Made by a program: the position numbers and the translations under genes
Shown: positions 38,385 to 46,736 of the stretch, piece by piece
Position numbering within the stretch: position 1 is the first letter of the stretch
Layout: every line of letters begins with the position of its first letter
Notes under the pieces: model-generated
Database searches by the model: none
The model's input: the letters and a program-made list of their open reading frames with translations, nothing else
What the model was told of the DNA's origin: nothing
NCBI GenBank assembly: GCA_021324915.1
Contig: JAJPIC010000017.1
Span: 62,001-126,000, forward strand
DNA length: 64,000 bases
Source: Beijerinckiaceae bacterium
GTDB taxonomy: Bacteria > Pseudomonadota > Alphaproteobacteria > Rhizobiales > Beijerinckiaceae
Direction of reading: 5' to 3'

Positions 38385-38413
38385 TTGTGCGGCCTTCGCC
38401 CGCATGCTATCCG
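38385..38413 (+). promoter_or_regulatory. Possible sigma70 promoter of tRNA-Ser
   Basis: TTGTGC (38385-38390), 17-base spacer, TATCCG (38408-38413), ending 17 bases before the mature tRNA 5' end. Spacing is ideal and hexamer matches are moderate. Confidence 0.4.
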
Positions 38414-38430
38414 CGCCTGCCGCGCGGCAG

Positions 38431-38520
38431 GGAGAGGTGGCAGAGCGGTTGAATGCACCGCACTCGAAATGCGGCATAGGCGCAAGCCTATCGGGGGTTC
38501 GAATCCCCCCCTCTCCGCCA
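38431..38520 (+). tRNA. tRNA-Ser (anticodon CGA)
   Basis: 90 bases, class II. Acceptor GGAGAGG pairs with CCTCTCC; discriminator G, and CCA is encoded. The anticodon stem CCGCA/TGCGG encloses loop CTCGAAA, giving anticodon CGA (reads UCG). A long variable arm (GGCGCAAGCC) marks it as serine. The T-arm GGGGGTTCGAATCCCCC is intact. Its 3' end is the integration site of the adjacent island. Confidence 0.97.
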
Positions 38521-38523
38521 GTC
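38506..38523 (+). repeat. attL: 18-bp direct repeat at the tRNA-Ser 3' end
   Basis: CCCCCCTCTCCGCCAGTC, overlapping the acceptor stem, CCA and three bases beyond. It keeps the tRNA functional after integration. Its partner is at 45723-45740. Confidence 0.85.
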
Positions 38524-38656
38524 TCTGTTTTCCGCGCTATCCGATCCTGCGATAGAGCACTACGAAAACTCAATAAATCGGCGCTTAGTGACTGGACGTG
38601 TCGCCACCTGCCGGTCATACTCGGTTCGATCATTGTGGACTGGATTGTGGACCAAA

Positions 38657-39948
38657 ATGGCCCGAACGGTCGGCCGGCTCACCGCGATCAAGGTGGACAA
38701 AGCAAATAAGCCCGGCATGTACGCCGACGGCGCCGGCCTGTATCTGCGTATCACCAAGGAAGGCACCAAGAGCTGGGTGTTCCGCTTCATGCTCATGGAC
38801 GGCCGCGCTGGATGGGCCTCGGTCCATTTGCGCTGGTTGGCCTGCACGAGGCCCGCGGAAAGGCGCTGGACGCGCGTCGGCTGCATCACCAGAGGATCGA
38901 CCCCATCGACGCGCGCCGCGCCGTCCGCGAGCAGGAGCGGCTCCGAACGGCGAGAGCGATGACGTTCAAGCAATGCGCCGAGCGTTACATCAAGGCGCAC
39001 CGCGCGGGCTGGCGGAACGCCAAGCACGCCGCGCAATGGGAGGCGACGCTCGCAACCTACGCCGAGCCGATCATCGGCGGCCTTCCCGTCCAGGCGATCG
39101 ACACCGCGGTCGTCATGAAGGTGCTGGAGCAGGAGGTGCATGATGCACCGGATAAGCCCGCTGCGCCGCTTTGGACCGCACGGCCGGAGACGGCGGGACG
39201 CCTGCGTGGCCGCATCGAATCGATCCTCGATTGGGCGCGCGTGCGGGGCTATCGCGACGGCGAGAACCCGGCACGGTGGCGCGGCCATCTCGACAAGCTG
39301 CTGCCGGCGCGCGCCAAGGTTCGCAAGGTGCAGCACCACGCGGCGCTGCCATACGATGAGCTGCCCGAGTTCATGGCGACGCTTCGGACTCACGAGGGCG
39401 TTGCAGCGGGGGCGCTGGAGTTCGCCATCCTGACCGCCGCGCGGACCGGCGAGGTGATCGGCGCCCGATGGAGCGAGATCGACTTGGGCGAGAAGCTGTG
39501 GACGATCCCTCCGGAACGGATGAAAGCCGGCAAGGAACACCGTGTGCCGCTCAGTGCGAGGGCCATCGCCATCCTCGAGGAAATGCGGCCGCTCTGCCAC
39601 GTGAATGACGGCCGGGATGAGGAATACCCGTTCGTGTTCCCCGGCGGAAAGCGCGGCCAATCGCTCAGCAACATGGCGTTCCTGATGCTGCTGCGGCGCA
39701 TGAAGCGCGACGATCTGACGGCGCACGGATTCTGCTCGTCGTTTCGAGATTGGGCGGCCGAGCGCACGAATTTTCCGAGCGAGGTCGCCGAGATGGCGCT
39801 CCCCCACACGGTCAGCAGCAAGGTCGAAGCCGCCTACCGCCGCGGCGACCTCTTCGAGCGGCGCCGGCGCCTGATGACGGCGTGGTCGACGTTCTGCGGC
39901 ACCGCGAAGGTTGCGGCACGCACCCATGACGCGCGAGCCTCGATGTAA
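38657..39948 (+). pseudogene. P4-type tyrosine integrase, frameshifted and catalytically altered
   Basis: ATG 38657 opens a DUF4102-type N-terminus (MARTVGRLTAIKVDKA, YADGAGLYLRI, SWVFRFML). Around 38805-38815 the reading frame slips by one base (GRAGW in one frame, WMGLGPFALVGLHEARGKAL in the next), and the remainder runs to 39948. The catalytic domain keeps box I Arg (TAARTGEVIGARW) and the nucleophile Tyr (KVEAAYRRGDLFERRR). The box II His-x-x-Arg reads HGFC instead of HGFR (Cys codon at 39733-39735). Both changes predict an inactive recombinase. It sits next to its tRNA-Ser target. Confidence 0.85.
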
Positions 39949-40600
39949 CGGTTGGCGGCTTCGCGTGCACGAACTGTCAAGCACTTGCGCATGGGCTATT
40001 CGCACGAGCCTTGCGAACTGACTGCAGACCTAAGTCGCTCGTTTTTGGCCGTGCGTATGCGAAATATTTGTTCATGTCACGTGGCGCGTGATCGTGCAGA
40101 TAATCGAGCCATCGGATAGCTCTGGATAGGCAAGGTGATTGCGTGCAGGAGCGCGGGAAGACGGCCGACCGCGATGGCAAGATAAAAGGCGCGAGGTGCG
40201 CTCGGTTGGTTTGTTTGATCTTGCGAAGACTTGACGCACCTCACGTGCTCGACAACGAGGTGCACGTATGCGTTTTCATTAGATCTTTTACCTGGTAGTG
40301 ACAGCCTTTCGGAGGGAAATAGGATTGCCCCAACAGCACGCCATATCGGCACCGGCCTCCACTGTGACGCATGCAGAGCCTTGGCTGGCCTAACAATAGC
40401 AGGAAGCTTCGATGCCCAGATGCGGTCGCGCACTCTGCCGGGGGACGGCCAACGAGCGATCCTCGACGGCCGAATCGAGCGGCGATAGAAGTCTGTGGAC
40501 TGGACGGTCTGCATTGGTGGAGCCCGCTTCTCAGCCGAACAGAGACATTCTTAAATAACTCGCGATATAGGGTGATCCGATGACGTGCGGGGAAAGCTAG
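39949..40600. other. Non-coding stretch between integrase and ietA-like gene
   Basis: About 650 bases. Overlapping minus-strand open frames (40077-40514, 40241-40714) have no recognisable product or ribosome-binding site. A 7-base inverted repeat GCACCTC (40236-40242) / GAGGTGC (40257-40263) could be an operator or hairpin. It ends with GGGGAAAG just before ATG 40601. It probably holds the promoter of the defence operon. Confidence 0.45.
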
Positions 40601-41587
40601 ATGGCCACGGCGGACCACCTGAAGGCTCTGATTCGAAGCCATGCTGAGGGCGATGACGAGCGCTTCTTTGCAATTGCCCTGCAGGTCGCGGCGCAGGCGG
40701 CCCGGCAAGGCCACACCAAGTTCGCTCAGGAGCTGCGCGACCTAGTCGACCAGGCGAAAGCCCGGCCGAAAGCCGTTTCCACGGGTCAGCGAACCAGGCC
40801 GGTTCCGATAGTCCAACCTCGTGGGGAGCTTGCTGGCCTGCTCACTGCGGCCTTTCCCAAGACCCGGCTGTCGGAGATGGCACTGGACGAACCGATCCGC
40901 AGTCGCATCGACCGAGTGCTTCTGGAACAGCGCCAACGCGAGACGATCCTGGCACACGGGTTGGCTCCGTTGCGAAAGCTCCTTTTGGTGGGGCCGCCGG
41001 GAACGGGCAAGACGATGACCGCCGCAGCTTTGGCTGGTGAGCTGAGCCTGCCGCTCTTTACGATCCAGCTGGATGGATTGATTACGAAGTATCTCGGCGA
41101 AACCGCAGCAAAGCTGCGTCTCATTTTCGAGGCAATTCGCCAGACCCGTGCGGTCTATCTGTTCGACGAATTCGATGCTCTAGGCGGAGAGCGTGCCGCC
41201 AAGAACGAAGTCGGAGAAATCCGTCGTGTTCTAAACTCCTTTCTTCAGTTCCTCGAGCAGGACGACTCGGATAGCATTATTGTCGCGGCGACGAATCATC
41301 CGCAAATTTTGGACAAGGCGTTGTTTCGCAGATTCGATTCAGTGATCGAATATCGGCTGCCCTCACAAGGGCTCATTGAGGATGTCATGCGAGCTCGGTT
41401 GGCCCTTCTCGATACGTCCGGCGTTCAGTGGTCGGATGTCGTCGAGGCTGCAAAGGGGCTGAGTCATTCTGATGTTACGCGCGCGTGCGAGCACGCCGCC
41501 AAGAACGCCATTCTGCAGCACCACACACGCATCGATACATCGGAACTCATCGAAGCCTTGAGCGAGCGCCGCTCAACCCATCGTTAG
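40601..41587 (+). CDS. ietA: AAA+ ATPase, IetA-like component of an IetAS-type defence pair
   Basis: 328 residues. A helical N-terminus (~1-70) precedes an AAA core: Walker A VGPPGTGKTMTAAALAG, pore-loop-like LDGLITKYLGETAAKLR, Walker B VYLFDEFDALGGER, sensor IIVAATNHPQ, and arginine-finger region KALFRRFDSVIEY. The C-terminal lid follows (GLSHSDVTRACEHAAKNAI). Paired 25 bases upstream of a subtilisin-like protease, it matches the IetA/IetS architecture reported as an anti-phage system (Gao et al. 2020). The assignment rests on architecture and recall, not a search. Confidence 0.8.
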   Translation: MATADHLKALIRSHAEGDDERFFAIALQVAAQAARQGHTKFAQELRDLVDQAKARPKAVSTGQRTRPVPIVQPRGELAGLLTAAFPKTRLSEMALDEPIRSRIDRVLLEQRQRETILAHGLAPLRKLLLVGPPGTGKTMTAAALAGELSLPLFTIQLDGLITKYLGETAAKLRLIFEAIRQTRAVYLFDEFDALGGERAAKNEVGEIRRVLNSFLQFLEQDDSDSIIVAATNHPQILDKALFRRFDSVIEYRLPSQGLIEDVMRARLALLDTSGVQWSDVVEAAKGLSHSDVTRACEHAAKNAILQHHTRIDTSELIEALSERRSTHR

Positions 41588-41612
41588 AATTTGATCGTTC
41601 GAGTGGTACACA

Positions 41613-44155
41613 ATGCCCGCTCCCCGAAACCGGAAGCATCTCCTAGTTCCAAATCCGCCGTCGACTGAGCCGTATACGCCCCATACACGAAAGATCGAAC
41701 AGCTGACGTTTGCCGGGCCACCAGATCGCCGCCGTCACGCGAGAGCACTTCGACGCGCGCTAACGATCGCGGAGCGTGAAGCCCAGCAGGCTCGGGAGCA
41801 ACTCGGCGTGTCGGTTCATGGAGCAGAGCCCGGCGTTTACATCCAGTTCGAAAGTGCTCCCGGCGTCGAGATGAAACTCGAATCCCTGGAAGACCGCAGA
41901 CAAGGAATTGAGCTCGTCGCCGTGCAGCGGATCGCGGCCGGACCTGAGGAGCCTATCGTTCAACTGGCAACCGTGTTCATTCCCGATGGGTCATTGAAGC
42001 ATTTCTTTAGTCGCTTCGAGCAATACGAGCGTGAGAGAACGAAGAAAGACGAGCCGCGACACAAAGACATGGTGGATCGGATTGCGGCCCTTCGAAAAGC
42101 GACGCTGCGTGCCCTCTGGACTGACGCAACTGACGCCTACCCGGATGAAGACGAAAAGATTTCGTGGGAGGTTTGGCTGCGTCGCCAGGATGGCAACGAG
42201 CTTCATCGCCTGTTGGAATTTGCTGATCAGTCCAATCTTCAGATCGGCGAGCGGCGACTGGGTTTCGACGATCGTATTGTGGTCCTCGTAAAAGGCACAG
42301 CCGCGGATCTCTCAGAATCGCTCGATGTACTGAACGATCTCGCGGAGGTCCGCAAGGCAAAGGTGAGCAGCGCGTTTTTCGCCGACGCGCCGGCGGAAGA
42401 ACAAGCACAATGGCTTGATGATCTGAAGGGCCGAACAAATTCTCCTGGGACTGGTGCGCCAGCCGTTTGTGTTCTCGACACCGGCGTCACGCACGGTCAT
42501 CCGCTCCTCGAAGACCTCATTGCTGCCAGCGACGCGATGTCGGTGGACCCTGCCTGGGGTCGTCACGATGACGGAGGCGGCCCCGGTAGCATGGGACACG
42601 GGACCGAGATGGCTGGACTCGCTGGCTATGGCGACCTTTCTCAGGCTCTCGCCTCGGCCGCGCCTGTCAACATGCGGCATCGGCTCGAGTCGGTAAAAAT
42701 TCTACCTCCGACGGGCACAAATGCGCCTGAACTCTACGGCGCGATTACCGCGCAAGCTGTCGCCCGCCCGGAGATCAATGCCCCGGAACGGACGCGTGTC
42801 TTCTCTCTCGCCGTAACGGCAACTGACGAGCGTGACCGAGGACAGCCCACGTCCTGGTCAGCAGCGGTCGACGCGCTGGCCGCTGGTCGAACGTTCGATC
42901 CAGCCACTCACGGTCTGATTTATCTGGATCAGGGTGCGGACGCTGCGCGCCGGCTATTCATCCTCAGCGCCGGCAACGTAGGGCTCGATCAACTCGACAC
43001 GAACCATCTTGACCGTAGTGACGTCGAGGCCGTTCATGACCCGGCGCAGGCTTGGAACGCATTGACCGTCGGTGCCTCCGCCGAAAAGGCGGCGATCGCA
43101 GACACGGCATGGAATAGCTGGTCGCCCATAGCCCCCGCAGGTGATCTTTCGCCCTGGAGCACGACGTCGGTAACTTTTCAGGATGTATGGCCGATAAAGC
43201 CTGAGGTCGTGTTTGAGGGCGGCAATGTTGCAGAAAACGGTGGCAACTTTGATCAAGGTGTCCCCGATCTCTGCCTGCTGTCGACCTACTACAGGCCCGA
43301 CCGGCGGCCGTTTGTATTGTCGTGGGCGACGAGTGCGGCGACGGCCCAGGTCGCACGCATGGCCGCCATCGTTAGAGCTGACTATCCCGATCTCTGGCCA
43401 GAGGCTGTTCGGGGGCTGATCGTCCACTCTGCTCGATGGACAAGGGCGATGGAGGCCCATCTGCGGGGTGCAGGCGGCAAGCGCGGTCGAGCGAAATTAG
43501 TCCGCCGATATGGGTTCGGCGTTCCCCATCTCGATCGTGCGTTGCGAAGTGCAAACGATGCTCTGACGCTCATCGCTCAATCCATTATTCAGCCTTTCGC
43601 CGAAAGGAAGATGCGAGAGATGCATGTACATCAGCTCCCGGGCCCAAGGATGCATTGGAAGAGTTGGGCGAGACCGCCGTCCGGCTTCGTGTAACTCTGT
43701 CATACTTTATTGAGCCCAATCCTGGTCGGCGCGGATGGCGTCGCCGGCACCGTTACGCTTCCCACGGTCTCCGCTTCGAATTGAAATACCCAACTGAAAC
43801 GGTGGATGAGTTTCGGAAGCGCCTTAACCAGCGGGCACTTGATGAGGACGAAGATAAGCCTGCGGCGGGTGGGGACGCGGCCGCATGGTTCCTGGGTGAG
43901 GTCGCACGAAACAAGGGATCAATTCACTCAGACATCTGGGTTGGAACGGCTGCTGATTTGGCGGAACGGGGTTGGGTAGGCGTATACCCTGTTTCCGGTT
44001 GGTGGAAGGATCAACCCCGGCGCGATCGGAGCGAGGCGGGTGCTCGATACGCGCTCGTGATTAGCATCGAAACCGACGCAGAGGGCGCCGACATTTGGAC
44101 GCCAGTCGCGCAGGAGATCGGTGTTCCGGTCGAGGAAATCGTTGTCCAGCTGTAA
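41613..44155 (+). pseudogene. ietS: Subtilisin-like (S8) serine protease, IetS-like; reading frame broken near 43645
   Basis: The first frame runs 41613-43694 (693 residues). The S8 triad is complete: Asp289 in VCVLDTGVTHGHP, His329 in SMGHGTEMAGLAG and Ser574 in WATSAATAQVARMAA, with the oxyanion Asn in FILSAGN. After HVHQLPGP the frame ends in unrelated residues, while the next frame continues with DALEELGETAVRLRVTLSYF, RRGWRRRHRYASHGLRFELK and DEFRKRLNQRALDED to a stop at 44155. A one-base loss in GGCCCAAG (43641-43648) explains it. Intact length would be ~846 residues. It is probably co-transcribed with the ATPase gene. Confidence 0.8.
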
Positions 44156-44164
44156 CCGCGCAAT

Positions 44165-44602
44165 TCAGGCGCGCGTGTTATGCCTGCTCAACAACACACT
44201 TTCGCGAACCTTGCCAAAAATGGCTTCACGCATCGCCTTAATTGAGGGCTTGCTCTTTGGGAAGGTGACACCGAGCTCCTTTGCAATGACGAGAAGGTCG
44301 GGTGCCGACTTGGCTTCTAGAACGCGCTCGGCCTCATCGTTGGCCCCTGATGCAGCGAGTCCCACGACTTTGTCGAACTCTGCAAGCGCCTGTTCCGGCG
44401 TAATCGTCGCGTTGCTGGATTGGGGGCCAACTTTCCGTTCACGCATTTTTGCCACGGCCGCAGGGAATGCGCGCTCTACGCGATTCTCCATGCGGCCAAT
44501 CTGGGCGCTGATGGTTTTCAGTGTTCTCCTTAATTCCGCACATTCCTCCAGGAGCTTGACGACTTCCTGCTCCGCTGTACGAAATTCTGAATCATTGCTC
44601 AC
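44165..44602 (-). CDS. Coiled-coil/SAP-like partner protein of the ParA-type ATPase, unknown function
   Basis: 145 residues from GTG 44602, which overlaps the parA stop (GTGA), so the two are translationally coupled. Residues ~8-50 are a predicted coiled coil (EQEVVKLLEECAELRRTLKT, then IGRMENRVERAF). The C-terminal segment (APDLLVIAKELGVTFPKSKP then IKAMREAIFGKVRES) resembles SAP or Rho-N-like helix-extended-helix modules that bind nucleic acid. It is not ParB: no HTH or ParB box. It could be the DNA- or cargo-binding partner of the ATPase. Confidence 0.7.
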   Translation of the reverse strand: MSNDSEFRTAEQEVVKLLEECAELRRTLKTISAQIGRMENRVERAFPAAVAKMRERKVGPQSSNATITPEQALAEFDKVVGLAASGANDEAERVLEAKSAPDLLVIAKELGVTFPKSKPSIKAMREAIFGKVRESVLLSRHNTRA

Positions 44603-45489
44603 TTCAGCACTCCCAAACAAGCCTGCCACAGTCCTTGGAAGTCCTTGACCAGTTCGGGCGGCACGCCACCCCCCGTGATCGCTCGCTTGATCCCTACTCT
44701 CTCGCGCACCCAAGCGTCGTTAAAGAACGTGGCACGGATGCCTTGCGACTCGCTCGTCCGCTGGCAAATCTGATCGATCTGTCGCATGTAGAACGCGGTT
44801 TCCTTGGTCGGCGTATTCGCATAGGTCTTGGTCTTATTCATGAACACGGCGATCTGAGGGGTCGGATGCGGCTCGATCCGCATTTTGAGCGAGTTCAGCA
44901 GCAAGCTCACGCCGCGTGACGCAAAAAAGTCCGGATTGACCGGAATGAGCACGAGATCACAGCACGAGAGCACGCTGTAGGATAGCAACGTGAATGAAGG
45001 AGGGCAGTCAAAGAGAACGTAATCGTAATCGGCCACCTTTCCCGAATGTGCGATCTTTCCGAGAAGGCGCCTCATGAAATCCTTCATTTGGTCGCGATCG
45101 AAGACCTCTAACTCCAACCAGTACAAGTCTTCGACCGATGGAATGAAATGCAGCGTGTTACTGATCTGATAGATAAAATCGTAGCCAATAGGGAAGTCAA
45201 AATGCGCGGCACCCGGCTTGGTGTACTGGTCTATCGCGTCAAAGATCGTTTTACGATCCTTGAGGCTTTTCTCATACCAATTTCCAAATGCGGGATAGAG
45301 TGTGCCCTTGTCTTCATTCAGGCCAATGGCTTGGGTCAGCGACATCTGTGCATCCAGATCGAACATAAGGACGGACGCGTTCGAGTAGGTGGAAAGCGTA
45401 TCCGCCAAGCACCATGTCACGGTCGTCTTACCCACTCCTCCCTTGAAATTAATGGTCGCGATCGTTTTCGGACTCTTATTCGCTGACAT
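44599..45489 (-). CDS. ParA/MinD-superfamily ATPase
   Basis: 296 residues. The deviant Walker A FKGGVGKTTVTWCLAD carries the signature Lys. Walker A' is MFDLDAQMSLTQAIG, Walker B DYVLFDCPPSFTLLS, and the specificity loop VLIPVNPDFFASRGVSLLL. It lacks the N-terminal HTH of P1-type ParA. It likely dimerises on ATP and binds DNA nonspecifically. It is first in a two-gene operon reading away from attR and convergent with the protease gene (9-base gap). Roles could include island maintenance, positioning or a defence-related function; the sequence does not decide. Confidence 0.88.
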   Translation of the reverse strand: MSANKSPKTIATINFKGGVGKTTVTWCLADTLSTYSNASVLMFDLDAQMSLTQAIGLNEDKGTLYPAFGNWYEKSLKDRKTIFDAIDQYTKPGAAHFDFPIGYDFIYQISNTLHFIPSVEDLYWLELEVFDRDQMKDFMRRLLGKIAHSGKVADYDYVLFDCPPSFTLLSYSVLSCCDLVLIPVNPDFFASRGVSLLLNSLKMRIEPHPTPQIAVFMNKTKTYANTPTKETAFYMRQIDQICQRTSESQGIRATFFNDAWVRERVGIKRAITGGGVPPELVKDFQGLWQACLGVLK

Positions 45490-45722
45490 ATCCGTCCCCC
45501 TGCCACCTGCGCGCAGCCGGATGAAATTCTACCATGGCGCCGCAGCAGGCAAACCGGCACAGTTCAACTGTGACGCTTCGATGTTTTCCACGGGACCCTG
45601 CCGGTCACCTCCGACCGGCAGTCGCAGCGCTCAAACACAACCTTTGTGGATGCAATCGTGGACGGGGACGGTCGCCTGCTCCTAAGCAATTGATAAATCG
45701 GCTCGTTTTGTGTCGCTTTAAT

Positions 45723-45740
45723 CCCCCCTCTCCGCCAGTC
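45723..45740 (+). repeat. attR: second copy of the 18-bp tRNA-Ser end repeat
   Basis: Identical 18 bases to 38506-38523, but only six C's precede TCTCC and there is no tRNA body to the left. It marks the island/chromosome junction. Confidence 0.85.
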
Positions 45741-45864
45741 AGAACGGAAGTGCGAACGCCGGGCGGCAGCCTTAACCTCCCTGTGACAAGCGTCACGCAA
45801 CGGTACCAACAGGATGCGCGCGTTCGATCCGCTCGCGCTCGCGGGGATCATTCGCATGGTTCGC

Positions 45865-46059
45865 CTCATCTGTAGCTGTGGTCGTCGAGATAGACGCCTT
45901 CCGCCTCGCCGCGGCTGCCGTCCCACTGGAAGATTAGCCGCCACTGACTGTTGACGCGGATCGAATGGAACCCCGCCAGATTGCCGCGCAGCTTCTCGAA
46001 GTGATTGCTGGGCGGCACGCGCAAGTCCTGATCGGCGGTCGCGTCTGCCGCGTCAACCT
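45865..46059 (-). pseudogene. HigB/RelE-family toxin, C-terminal remnant
   Basis: The minus-strand frame ending at 45865 encodes ~64 residues: DQDLRVPPSNHFEKLRGNLA, GFHSIRVNSQWRLIFQWDGS and VYLDDHSYR, the conserved C-terminal two-thirds of HigB-type toxins. The frame is closed by a stop codon directly upstream and there is no start codon or N-terminus. No intact HigA antitoxin follows; a short ER-rich frame after it may be its relic. It lies just outside attR, so it belongs to the old chromosome side or an earlier insertion. Confidence 0.7.
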
Positions 46060-46063
46060 AAGG

Positions 46064-46546
46064 TCACCGGCCACGCCGAGCTGCGTCGATCGCGGCGACG
46101 TCAATTTTCCTCATATCCATCATCGCCGCAAATGCGCGTTTCGCTTCATCACCGCTTGCAGCCAGCGCGTCGATCAGCGTGCGCGGCGTGATCTGCCAGG
46201 AGATGCCCCACTTGTCCTTGCACCAACCGCACGCGCTTTCCTGGCCGCCATTGCCGACGATGGCGTTCCAGTAGAGGTCGGTCTCTTGTTGGTTGTCAGT
46301 GGCGATCTGAAACGAGAAGGCTTCGCTATGTCTGAAAGCGGGTCCGCCATTGAGGCCAAGACAGGGAATGCCGGCGACCGTGAACTCGACCATCAGCACG
46401 TCACCCGCCTTCCCGGACGGATAGTCGCCAGGTGCACGATAGACGGCGCCCATCGAGCTGTTCGGAAAGATCTCGGTGTAGAAGCGGGCTGCCGCTTCGG
46501 CGTCCTTATCGTACCACAGGCAGATCGTGTTCTTGGCAGTCGCCAT
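46064..46546 (-). CDS. VOC-superfamily protein (PhnB/3-demethylubiquinone-methyltransferase-like fold)
   Basis: 160 residues, full length. It starts KNTICLWYDKDAEAAARFYTEIFP and contains GDVLMVEFTVAGIPCLGLNGG, WCKDKWGISWQITP, DEAKRAFAAMMDMRKIDVAAI, the usual PF06983-type pattern. These proteins use the vicinal-oxygen-chelate fold; most are of unknown activity. AGGAGG-like bases lie upstream of the ATG. It is divergent from the MFS gene. Confidence 0.9.
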   Translation of the reverse strand: MATAKNTICLWYDKDAEAAARFYTEIFPNSSMGAVYRAPGDYPSGKAGDVLMVEFTVAGIPCLGLNGGPAFRHSEAFSFQIATDNQQETDLYWNAIVGNGGQESACGWCKDKWGISWQITPRTLIDALAASGDEAKRAFAAMMDMRKIDVAAIDAARRGR

Positions 46547-46736
46547 GGCTTGTCCTCCTTTTCAGAGCCGGCTGGCCCGACGCGAGCGCTTCAAGTTTTC
46601 ACAGCGCCGCGAGCGGCCATTCGCCTGCAACTAAAGCGCTCGCCGGTGATTGCAAAAGCGCGGGCGATACATTGGAAGCCCGAAGTGCAAGAGCCCCGCC
46701 GAATGTCGTCCCGATTAGAGAAATCGGAGTCGCAAT

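Larger units (their letters stand above)
38506..45740. mobile_element. 7.2-kb integrative genomic island in tRNA-Ser(CGA) carrying IetAS-like defence and ParA-type modules
   Basis: Bounded by an 18-bp direct repeat: 38506-38523, covering the tRNA 3' end, and 45723-45740. Content in order: tyrosine integrase (broken), ~650 non-coding bases, AAA ATPase, subtilisin-like protease (frameshifted), then on the opposite strand a coiled-coil protein and a ParA ATPase. Base composition of the 40-45.5 kb part is visibly less GC-rich than the surroundings. No structural phage or conjugation genes. ATAAATCGGC occurs just inside both ends (near 38574 and 45694) and TTGTGGA-type motifs near 38636-38652 and 45645-45664, possible integrase arm sites. 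Confidence 0.88.

Noticed and set aside
38560-40005. 481-codon minus-strand open frame opposite the integrase
   Set aside because: It is antisense to clear integrase coding sequence, has no recognisable domain and arises from high GC.
40241-40714. Minus-strand open frame at the start of the ietA-like gene
   Set aside because: It overlaps the ATPase start antisense and its product has no recognisable features.
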